A DNA stretch of 5,822 nucleotides. Origin: RUG11247 sp050945995. GTDB taxonomy: Bacteria > Bacillota > Clostridia > Christensenellales > Aristaeellaceae. The translations under genes and the position numbers were made by a program. The notes beneath the pieces were generated by a model. The model did not search any database. It was not told where the DNA came from and saw nothing but the letters and a program-made list of their open reading frames with translations. Every line of letters starts with the position of its first letter. The first letter of the stretch is position 1. Positions 1 through 4,951 of this stretch are shown in pieces. Where the stretch lies: positions 1 through 5,822 of the forward strand of contig JBMNUA010000162.1 of the NCBI GenBank assembly GCA_050945995.1, given 5' to 3'.

Positions 1-144
1 ATCGGCGCGGGGAAGCTTTCACCCGGCGCGTTTGCGCGCGCGATAGCGGGCGGGGATCGGCTCGATCTGGGCATCACCGCGCCGGCGCACGGGCTGACGC
101 TCATGAAGGTGTATTACGATGCGGCGCAGCTTCCGAACGCATGA
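1..144 (+). CDS. truA: tRNA pseudouridine synthase A, C-terminal end (partial)
   Basis: Frame 1 is open from the window edge and gives 47 residues ending at TGA 142-144. The peptide matches the C-terminal signature of TruA: a GxGKLSP turn, then GGDR, then the strongly conserved G-I-T-A-P-A-H-G-L-T-L-M-K-V-Y-Y strand. TruA makes pseudouridine at positions 38-40 of the tRNA anticodon arm in the cytoplasm. The catalytic Asp lies in the N-terminal half, outside the window. The visible end reads LPNA-stop, whereas the last copy of this sequence downstream continues for another 24 residues after LPRA. The present protein therefore seems to lack its original hydrophilic tail, although the conserved fold is complete. 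It is also possible that position 1 lies inside one more repeat copy rather than in the intact gene. Family identification is firm; that this is the functional copy is inferred. Confidence 0.8.
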   Translation: MGAGKLSPGAFARAIAGGDRLDLGITAPAHGLTLMKVYYDAAQLPNA

Positions 145-251
145 ACGCGATAGCGGGCGGGGATCGGCTCGATCTGGGCATCACCGCGCCGGCGCACGGG
201 TTGACGCTCATGAAGGTGTATTACGATGCGGCGGAGCTTCCGCGCGGTTGA
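145..251 (+). pseudogene. truA 3'-end copy 2 (5'-shortened)
   Basis: This copy lacks about 40 bp that carry the IGAGKLSPGAFAR part in other units and starts directly at the codons for AIAGGDR. It ends LPRG-stop (TGA 249-251). An ATG at 141-143 overlaps the TGA of the first copy as ATGA and is in frame with it, giving a possible 36-residue peptide. No ribosome binding site precedes this ATG, so any translation would depend on re-initiation by ribosomes finishing truA. Probably a non-functional duplicate. Confidence 0.75.
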
Positions 252-400
252 ACGCAATCGACACGGGGAAGCTTTCACCCGGCGCGTTTGCCCGCGCGAT
301 AGCGGGCGGGGATCGGCTGGATCTGGGCATCACCGCGCCGACGCACTGGTTGATACTCATGAAGGTGTATTACGGCGCGGCGGAGCTTCCGTGCGGTTGA
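252..400 (+). pseudogene. truA 3'-end copy 3
   Basis: A full 149-bp unit in frame 2, of the KLSP type, ending LPCG-stop (398-400). It has several replacements at normally conserved TruA positions: Gly to Trp and Thr to Ile in the HGLTL segment, Ala to Thr after TAP, and Asp to Gly after VYY. That is what one expects of a copy no longer under selection for TruA function. Confidence 0.8.
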
Positions 401-549
401 ACGTGATCGGCGCGGGGAAGCTTTCACCCGGCGCGTTTGCGCGCGCAATTGCGGGCGGTGATCGGCTCGATCTGGGCATCACCGCGCCGGCGCACGGGCT
501 GACGCTCATGAAGGTATATTACGATGCGGCGCAGCTTCCGCGCGGTTGA
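401..549 (+). pseudogene. truA 3'-end copy 4
   Basis: A full 149-bp unit in frame 1, KLSP type, ending LPRG-stop (547-549). Its encoded peptide is almost identical to that of copy 1. The differences over the shared core are mostly third-position and silent: GCA for GCG, ATT for ATA, GGT for GGG and GTA for GTG. Confidence 0.82.
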
Positions 550-698
550 ACGCAATCGGCACGGGAAAACGCCCGCCCGGCGCATTTGCCCGCGTGATTG
601 CTAGCGGGGATCGGCTTGATCTGGGCATCACCGCGCCTGCGTACGGGTTAACGCTCATGAAGGTATATTACGGCACAGCAGAACTCCCGCACGGTTGA
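550..698 (+). pseudogene. truA 3'-end copy 5 (most diverged)
   Basis: A full 149-bp unit in frame 3, ending LPHG-stop (696-698). It has KRPP where copies 1, 3 and 4 have KLSP; both are plausible in TruA proteins. It carries the most substitutions of any copy, both silent (CTT, CCT, TTA, GTA, GCA, GAA, CTC) and replacing (Gly to Ser before GDR, His to Tyr in AHG, Ala to Thr after the YY pair). Confidence 0.8.
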
Positions 699-846
699 AC
701 GCAATCGGCGCGGGAAAACGCCCGCCCGGCGCGTTTATGTGCGCGATAGCGGGCGGGGATCGGTTCGATCTGGCATCACCGCGCCGACGCACGGGTTGAC
801 ACTCATGAAGGTATATTACGATGCGGCGGATCTTCCGCGCGGTTGA
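699..846 (+). pseudogene. truA 3'-end copy 6 (frameshifted)
   Basis: A KRPP-type unit of 148 bp. One G is missing in the Leu-Gly codons near 770-774, so the TruA reading frame is broken within the copy. It ends at TGA 844-846. It also has Phe for Leu after GDR and Asp for Glu before LPRG. Confidence 0.8.
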
Positions 847-1051
847 ATGCGATCGGCACAGAAAACGCCCGCCCGGTGCGATTGCGGGCGGGGATCGGCT
901 CAATCTGGGTTTCACCGCGCCGGCGCACGGGCTGACGCTCATGAAGGTGTATTACGATGCGGCGGAGCTTCCGCGCGCCTGCACGCAAGAATCGCGAAAA
1001 TTGCACGAACAGCAACGCGCGGACGCGCGATTTGACGAGGAATTGACATGA
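847..1051 (+). pseudogene. truA 3'-end copy 7, retaining the likely original truA terminus
   Basis: A KRPP-type copy with one base lost near 858-860 and about 12 bp lost at the FAR codons. From 875 the TruA frame is open and, unlike all other copies, does not stop after LPR. It continues ACTQESRKLHEQQRADARFD plus EELT to a TGA at 1049-1051. That tail is hydrophilic and unique in the window. The stop overlaps the next gene's ATG as ATGA, and the tail contains that gene's ribosome binding site. This is the arrangement expected of the original end of truA, with the other copies inserted upstream of it. It has no start codon or ribosome binding site of its own that I can support. Confidence 0.7.
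1037..1041 (+). promoter_or_regulatory. Ribosome binding site for the 1048 membrane gene
   Basis: GAGGA lies six bases upstream of ATG 1048 and inside the last codons of the truA copy-7 tail. It supports 1048 as the start over the later Met codon at 1081. Confidence 0.6.
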
Positions 1052-1578
1052 TTACAAACAGGCTCATCTTCCCCATCTGGATGATGTTCATCGTGCCCAT
1101 CTCCTGGGCGGCGATCATCCCCGGCACATTTCTGATCGCGCTGTTTGCGCTGTTGATCGCGCTGAGCGCGGCGCACAGCCAAGGCGCGGACGGCGCGCCC
1201 ATGCCGGCGGCAGGTCGCCTGCGTGCGGCGTGGGCGGATGCGAGGCGTTCGATCTGGCGCGCGTGGATCAGCGTTTGCGCCGCCTATCTGGCGGGAACGG
1301 CGGCGATGCTTTTGCCGTCGCTTTTCGCGATTGGGCGCGACGAGGGCAGCTACATCGTACAAATGTCAACGGCACTTTTGGAAAACCCGTATGCAAGCGC
1401 GCACGCGCTCGTATGGACATGCATGAGCGTTATATTGTCCGCCGCCATCGCGCGAAACCTCGCGCTTTCATGGATTTTGAACAAGACAAGCCGCCCCAAA
1501 GACAAGCGCGCCGCGCTATGGTTTGCGATCCTCACCGCGCCGTATCTATTTTTATCGACCTACAAACTGTTCTATTAA
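1048..1578 (+). CDS. Small polytopic membrane protein of unknown family
   Basis: 176 residues with about five hydrophobic segments: 7-24, 26-42, 71-94, 119-141 and 156-173. The segments at 7-42 form an apparent hairpin with a Pro-Gly turn. A basic, Arg-rich loop (residues 57-71) and a Lys/Arg-rich loop (145-154) suggest cytoplasmic faces by the positive-inside rule. I recognise no family motif and assign no function. The ATG at 1048 has GAGGA six bases upstream and overlaps the stop of the truA copy-7 tail as ATGA, which indicates an ancestral two-gene unit with translational coupling. With the truA stop now at 144, ribosomes leaving truA would have to cross about 900 nt, so expression may have fallen or may depend on an unseen promoter. 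Codon use and GC content match the neighbours, and the frame is intact, so it is probably still a real gene. Confidence 0.75.
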   Translation: MITNRLIFPIWMMFIVPISWAAIIPGTFLIALFALLIALSAAHSQGADGAPMPAAGRLRAAWADARRSIWRAWISVCAAYLAGTAAMLLPSLFAIGRDEGSYIVQMSTALLENPYASAHALVWTCMSVILSAAIARNLALSWILNKTSRPKDKRAALWFAILTAPYLFLSTYKLFY

Positions 1579-1620
1579 TTCAATATTTACCTCTATATCC
1601 GCGCGCGCCGATGACAGATA

Positions 1621-1629
1621 TGTTATAAT
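1621..1629 (+). promoter_or_regulatory. Extended -10 promoter of the scaffold/GGGtGRT operon
   Basis: TGTTATAAT is a perfect extended -10 (TGnTATAAT), in an AT-rich stretch between GC-rich genes and 54 bp before the start codon. No good -35 hexamer sits 17 bp upstream (that position is GCGCGC), which is normal for extended -10 promoters. Transcription would start near 1636. Confidence 0.65.
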
Positions 1630-1670
1630 AACCCCATATGGATTGCTCAACCGCTCCGGCGGCAAGAAAG

Positions 1671-1677
1671 AAGGAGG
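1671..1677 (+). promoter_or_regulatory. Consensus ribosome binding site AAGGAGG
   Basis: A full-consensus Shine-Dalgarno sequence six bases upstream of ATG 1684. It predicts efficient initiation and fixes the start of the scaffold gene. Confidence 0.8.
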
Positions 1678-1683
1678 ATCAAC

Positions 1684-2376
1684 ATGCAGTATACTCCCGA
1701 AATTGAGGAAATGGTATGCGTGGCAAAGGGTCCGAACCACGGTCCCGCGCCCATCCCCGAGGAGGGCAAATGGGTACAGGCCAGGGAGATCAAGGACATC
1801 TCCGGCTTCACGCACGGCATAGGCTGGTGCGCGCCGCAGCAGGGCGCGTGCAAGCTCACGCTCAACATCAAGGACGGCATCATCGAAGAGGCGCTGATCG
1901 AGACGATCGGATGCTCCGGCATGACCCACTCCGCCGCCATGGCGAGCGAGATTATGCCCGGCAAAACGCTGCTTGAGGCGATGAATACCGACCTTGTTTG
2001 CGATGCCATCAATACCGCCATGCGCGAGCTGTTCCTTCAGATTGTATACGGTCGCTCGCAGTCCGCGTTCTCCGAGGGCGGGCTCGCCGTCGGCGCGGGG
2101 CTCGAGGACTTGGGCAAGGGGCTGCGCTCCCAGATCGGCACGATGTACGGCACGAAGCTCAAGGGCGCGCGCTACCTTGAAATGGCGGAGGGCTATGTCA
2201 TCTCCCTCGCGCTCGACAAGGACGACCAAATTTGCGGCTACAAGTTCGTCTCCCTCGGAAAAATGATGGACGACATCAAAAAGGGCGTGAACCCCGCCGA
2301 GGCGTATGAGAAGAACATCGGTACATATGGACGCTACGCGGACGCCGCGAAGTACATCGACCCGCGCAAGCAGTAA
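1684..2376 (+). CDS. NifU/IscU-like iron-sulfur cluster assembly scaffold protein
   Basis: 230 residues. The central part resembles the NifU N-terminal/IscU fold: a beta strand with G-A-C-K-L-T-L (Cys56), a D-G-I-I-E-E turn (64-69), then T-I-G-C-S-G-M (Cys77) and the P-G-K-T-L-L-E-A helix (92-99), matching the IscU GCGSA...KGKSLDEA block. Other cysteines are at 12, 49, 106 and 184. The classical third IscU cysteine context (HC near the C-terminus) is not evident, so cluster binding may differ. About 50 residues before and 90 after the scaffold core are specific to this subfamily, making it longer than IscU (about 130 residues). These proteins are typically encoded beside a GGGtGRT protein, as here. 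The start has a full-consensus ribosome binding site. No suf, isc or cysteine desulfurase gene is in view. Cluster assembly or carriage is inferred from the fold, not shown. Confidence 0.82.
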   Translation: MQYTPEIEEMVCVAKGPNHGPAPIPEEGKWVQAREIKDISGFTHGIGWCAPQQGACKLTLNIKDGIIEEALIETIGCSGMTHSAAMASEIMPGKTLLEAMNTDLVCDAINTAMRELFLQIVYGRSQSAFSEGGLAVGAGLEDLGKGLRSQIGTMYGTKLKGARYLEMAEGYVISLALDKDDQICGYKFVSLGKMMDDIKKGVNPAEAYEKNIGTYGRYADAAKYIDPRKQ

Positions 2377-2384
2377 GAGGAGGT
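2377..2384 (+). promoter_or_regulatory. Ribosome binding site deciding the GGGtGRT start
   Basis: GAGGAGGT directly follows the TAA of the scaffold gene and lies 7 bases before ATG 2392. A GTG at 2383 in the same frame overlaps this site and cannot serve as the start, so ATG 2392 is chosen. Confidence 0.8.
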
Positions 2385-2391
2385 GCGAGAT

Positions 2392-3390
2392 ATGGCTCTG
2401 TTTGAAGGATACGAAAGAAGGATAAACCAGATCCAGCCCGTGCTCGACAAGTACGGCTTTACGGATTTCGAGTCGCTCAAGGCGTACAACCTCTCGAAGG
2501 GCGTCGATTGCGATGCCATCGTGCGCGGCATTCAGATGATCGCGTTTGAAAACGCGGTGTGGGCGTATACCCTCGGCGCGGGCATCGCGCTGAAAAAGGG
2601 CGTGACGGTGGCGGCAGAAGCCGCGGAGTGCATCGGCGAGGGCTTGCAGGCGTTCTGCGTGCCCGGCTCGGTCGCGGATCAGCGCGTGGTCGGCATCGGT
2701 CACGGAAACCTCGGGGCGATGCTGCTTCGCGAGGACACCGAGTGCTTCTGCTTCCTGGCGGGGCACGAGTCCTTCGCGGCGGCGGAAGGCGCAATCGGCA
2801 TCGCGCGCAACGCGAACAAGGTGCGTAAAACGCCCCTGCGCGTGATTTTGAACGGGCTGGGCAAGGACGCGGCGATGATCATCGCGCGCATCAACGGCTT
2901 TACCTACGTCGAGACGAAGTTTGATTACGCCACCGGCAAGATCGAGATCGTGCGCGAGATCGCCTATTCCGACGGCGCGCGCGCGGAGGTTCGCTGCTAT
3001 GGTGCGGATGATGTGCGCGAGGGCGTGGCGATCATGCACCTGGAGCATGTGGGCGTTTCGATCACGGGCAACTCCACCAACCCCACCCGCTTCCAACACC
3101 CCGTCGCCGGCACCTACAAAAAAGAGTGCTGGGATCAGGGCAAGAAATACTTCTCCGTCGCCTCCGGCGGCGGCACGGGGCGCACGCTGCACCCGGACAA
3201 CATGGCGGCAGGACCCGCCTCCTACGGCATGACCGACACCATGGGCAGGATGCACTCCGACGCGCAGTTCGCGGGCTCGTCGTCCGTGCCGGCGCATGTC
3301 GAGATGATGGGTCTGATCGGCATGGGCAACAACCCGATGGTGGGCGCGACGGTCGCGGTCGCGGTTGCGATTGAGGAATCCGCCAAGTAA
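2392..3390 (+). CDS. GGGtGRT-family protein
   Basis: 332 residues, close to the usual length of this family. The defining G-G-G-T-G-R-T motif is at residues 259-265, followed by LHPDNMAAGPASYGM. The C-terminal part is rich in Gly and Met (MGLIGMGNNPMVGATVAVAVA). Seven cysteines are present (40, 80, 89, 118, 120, 202, 246), including a C-F-C pair, which would be compatible with metal or Fe-S binding, but that is inference. There is no signal peptide and no clear transmembrane helix except the mildly hydrophobic C-terminal stretch. It lies 15 nt after the NifU-like scaffold gene with its own strong ribosome binding site, and a terminator follows immediately, so the two form a complete bicistronic operon. 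The biochemical role of GGGtGRT proteins is not established to my knowledge. A shared role with the scaffold protein in Fe-S or metal handling is the natural guess. Confidence 0.88.
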   Translation: MALFEGYERRINQIQPVLDKYGFTDFESLKAYNLSKGVDCDAIVRGIQMIAFENAVWAYTLGAGIALKKGVTVAAEAAECIGEGLQAFCVPGSVADQRVVGIGHGNLGAMLLREDTECFCFLAGHESFAAAEGAIGIARNANKVRKTPLRVILNGLGKDAAMIIARINGFTYVETKFDYATGKIEIVREIAYSDGARAEVRCYGADDVREGVAIMHLEHVGVSITGNSTNPTRFQHPVAGTYKKECWDQGKKYFSVASGGGTGRTLHPDNMAAGPASYGMTDTMGRMHSDAQFAGSSSVPAHVEMMGLIGMGNNPMVGATVAVAVAIEESAK

Positions 3391-3397
3391 TGGAACC

Positions 3398-3435
3398 CGC
3401 GCCGGAGAACCGCAATTCTCCGGCGCGTTTTTATT
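3398..3435 (+). terminator. Intrinsic terminator of the scaffold/GGGtGRT operon
   Basis: A perfect 12-bp stem, CGCGCCGGAGAA (3398-3409) with TTCTCCGGCGCG (3416-3427), has a six-base loop CCGCAA and is followed by TTTTTATT. It begins eight bases after the GGGtGRT stop codon. Confidence 0.93.
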
Positions 3436-3482
3436 GCGATGGAAAACCATTCATTGCACCATGAAAAGACTGACATTTTGCA

Positions 3483-3488
3483 TATAAT
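3483..3488 (+). promoter_or_regulatory. Probable promoter -10 of the MATE gene
   Basis: TATAAT occurs between the upstream terminator and the MATE start, 60 bp before the ATG. Upstream TG is one base off the extended -10 spacing, and no good -35 lies at 17 bp (TTGCAC at 3454-3459 is 23 bp away). Position and the perfect -10 make a promoter likely but not certain. Confidence 0.5.
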
Positions 3489-3535
3489 AGTAGGCGGCGC
3501 GAATGGTGCGCCTTTCACGACGAATACCCTTGGAC

Positions 3536-3540
3536 GGAGG
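3536..3540 (+). promoter_or_regulatory. Ribosome binding site deciding the MATE start
   Basis: GGAGG lies seven bases before ATG 3548. The upstream in-frame ATG at 3503 has no such site and would add 15 polar residues not expected in the family, so 3548 is preferred. Confidence 0.7.
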
Positions 3541-3547
3541 CATTCGG

Positions 3548-4873
3548 ATGCGCGGCGATTCCAAGCATGCTGTCATGCGCTTTGTCATCCCGGTCACGCT
3601 GGAAAACATTGTATTGGTGCTGACCGGCATCATCATATCGACCTTTCTCGGGCACATTTCGCCGAGCGCGCTCGCGGCGACGAGTTCCGCGAACCTCATC
3701 ATCAACCTATACATCGCGCTGTTCTCGGTATTGATCACGGGGTCGGCGGTGTTGATCGCGCGGCTCATCGGCGCGCGGGAGGTGCGCGAGGCATCCCGCA
3801 CGGTCGAACAATCGATCCTTTTGACCTCAGTGCTGTCGATCTTTTTCATGCTGGTGTCGGTACTGTTCGCGAACCATCTCATCCGTGCGGCGATCCCCCG
3901 CGCGGACACGCAGCTCTACACGGAGTCCGTTCGCTATTTCCGCATCATTTCGCTTTCGATCCCGTTTGCGATGCTCCGCTATGTGCTGATGAGCGTATTG
4001 CGCGCAAGCGGAAATTCGCGCGGCCCGCTGATCACCGCGTTTGCCGTGAACGGCTCGCAAATCCTGTTCGCCGCACTTTTCATCAAACTATTCAAGCTCA
4101 AAATGCTCGGCGCGGCGCTCGCGTATGTGTCGTGCCAGACCGTCGGTTTTGCGATGACATTGCTGCTTGTGTTTCACAGCCACGGCAGTTTTCATGTGAA
4201 CATACGAAACCTCGCGCGCCCGCACGGCCCGACGATCCGCCGGATTCTGCGCATCGGGCTGCCGACCTCGCTCGAGCAGACCTGTGTGCAGATCGGCTAC
4301 ATCGTGGCGAATGCGCTCGTCGTCGGGCTGGGCACCTCGCAGGCGACGATCTACAACATCGCGAACTCCATCAACTCCTTCCCCGGCATACCGCATGCGA
4401 TTGCGGCGGCGGTTTCGACCACCTTTGTGGGGCAGAGCCTCGGCGCGGGCAAGCCGCAGGAGGCGAAGCGATTTGGGCTGCGAGTATTGACCTTCTGCGC
4501 GCCAATCGTACTAGTATTATATGTTTTATTCGCGCTCCTCTCCCCCGCCCTCGCACCGCTTTACACGGATGATGCCGATGTGATGCGCGGCGTCGTCAAA
4601 GCGTCCTGGGTACTGGTTGGCATCTCCCTTCCGTCCATCGGCGTCAACACGCTCGATCCCAGTTTGCGCGTAGGCGGGGATGCGAAATTCGTGATGATAC
4701 AGACGATCCTCGGGGTTTGGATCGTACGGCTTCCGCTGACGTATCTGTTGGGTTACGCGCTCGGGATGGGCATCACCGGCGTGTATTTGGCAAACATCAT
4801 CAGCCTTTCTTTCCGCAGTGTGCTGGGATTCATTCGATACCGGGGCGGGAAGTGGCTGTACCGAAGGGTATGA
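3548..4873 (+). CDS. MATE family efflux transporter
   Basis: 441 residues, the typical size for MATE (multidrug and toxic compound extrusion) antiporters, which use Na+ or H+ gradients to export cationic compounds across the inner membrane. Both halves of the internal duplication are visible. The N-half starts with F-V-I-P-V-T-L-E-N (residues 12-20), continues through ALAATSSANLIINL and ends its first conserved block with LIARLIGARE (to about 78). The C-half starts with ILRIGLPTSLEQ (about 232 on) and has V-G-Q-S-L-G-A-G-K (294-302), the counterpart of the N-half IGARE loop. About twelve hydrophobic segments can be traced. It has its own promoter candidate and follows a strong terminator, so it is probably transcribed alone. 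The substrate cannot be read from sequence, and no regulator gene is adjacent. The C-terminus is short and basic (RYRGGKWLYRRV). Confidence 0.93.
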   Translation: MRGDSKHAVMRFVIPVTLENIVLVLTGIIISTFLGHISPSALAATSSANLIINLYIALFSVLITGSAVLIARLIGAREVREASRTVEQSILLTSVLSIFFMLVSVLFANHLIRAAIPRADTQLYTESVRYFRIISLSIPFAMLRYVLMSVLRASGNSRGPLITAFAVNGSQILFAALFIKLFKLKMLGAALAYVSCQTVGFAMTLLLVFHSHGSFHVNIRNLARPHGPTIRRILRIGLPTSLEQTCVQIGYIVANALVVGLGTSQATIYNIANSINSFPGIPHAIAAAVSTTFVGQSLGAGKPQEAKRFGLRVLTFCAPIVLVLYVLFALLSPALAPLYTDDADVMRGVVKASWVLVGISLPSIGVNTLDPSLRVGGDAKFVMIQTILGVWIVRLPLTYLLGYALGMGITGVYLANIISLSFRSVLGFIRYRGGKWLYRRV

Positions 4874-4880
4874 CCTTCGG
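4861..4880 (+). other. Hairpin spanning the MATE stop codon
   Basis: CCGAAGG (4861-4867) pairs perfectly with CCTTCGG (4874-4880) around a six-base loop containing most of the stop codon region. No T-run follows, so it is not a standard intrinsic terminator. It may protect the mRNA 3' end or be chance. Confidence 0.4.
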
Positions 4881-4885
4881 ATCAT

Positions 4886-4899
4886 CGAACATCAGTTTA
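4886..4899. promoter_or_regulatory. Possible LexA/SOS box
   Basis: CGAACATCAGTTTA matches 11 of 14 positions of the Gram-positive LexA consensus CGAACRNRYGTTYC, including the complete CGAAC and GTTY half-sites. It lies just upstream of the -35 region of the promoter at 4917-4945. UvrB genes are commonly SOS-regulated in Firmicutes, which adds plausibility, but the site is about 330 bp from the uvrB start codon and the central bases are off consensus. Confidence 0.35.
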
Positions 4900-4916
4900 A
4901 ATATGACAGACCATGC

Positions 4917-4945
4917 TATACAATAAAATGTGCGCATGATATAAT
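4917..4945 (+). promoter_or_regulatory. Promoter of the structured RNA/uvrB leader
   Basis: A perfect extended -10 TGATATAAT (4937-4945) has TATACA (4/6 match to -35) exactly 17 bp upstream of the hexamer. A 6-bp inverted repeat, CGCATG (4933-4938) and CATGCG (4948-4953), flanks the -10 and could be an operator. Predicted transcription start is near 4952. Confidence 0.68.
4931..4942 (+). repeat. 12-bp direct repeat, left copy
   Basis: TGCGCATGATAT occurs here and again at 5184-5195, bracketing the hairpin block. The copy overlaps the -10 region of the promoter. Confidence 0.75.
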
Positions 4946-4951
4946 GGCATG

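Larger units (their letters stand above)
1..977 (+). repeat. Tandem array of seven truA 3'-end copies (unit about 149 bp)
   Basis: The same sequence, coding for the last 45 or so residues of TruA, occurs seven times head to tail: 1-144, 145-251 (short), 252-400, 401-549, 550-698, 699-846 and 847-977 (internally shortened). Full units are 149 bp, or 148 in copy 6, which lost one G in the run near 771. Every copy has the block CTCATGAAGGTRTATTACG. Because 149 is not a multiple of three, successive copies sit in different frames, and all copies except the last end in TGA. There is no sign of an integrase, a transposase or terminal inverted repeats, so this looks like local tandem duplication rather than a mobile element. 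The copies are clearly diverged from one another, so the array is not a very recent event or an assembly artefact. Confidence 0.93.

Noticed and set aside
119..549. Proteins of 93 and 107 residues starting inside the repeat array
   Set aside because: They begin at ATGs in a wrong frame of one copy and only pass into the TruA frame of the next. No ribosome binding site and Arg-rich starts mark them as artefacts of the tandem duplication.
1..977. CRISPR array
   Set aside because: The repeated unit is about 149 bp with no unique spacers between conserved repeats, and it translates to the TruA C-terminus. No cas genes are in view.
652..1362. Several - strand frames across the array and the membrane gene
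   Set aside because: They repeat the same antisense peptide from each truA copy and have no initiation signals; shadows of the GC-rich + strand.
1552..3450. 632-residue open frame on the - strand across the scaffold and GGGtGRT genes
   Set aside because: It is exactly antisense to two recognisable genes, its product is Arg/His/Ala-rich with no family resemblance, and it has no ribosome binding site. Long antisense frames are expected opposite GC-rich codon-biased genes.
3439..4572. 377-residue + frame overlapping the MATE gene
   Set aside because: Out-of-frame shadow of the MATE transporter. The product is rich in His, Arg and Ala without hydrophobic segments, while the MATE frame has clear family motifs.
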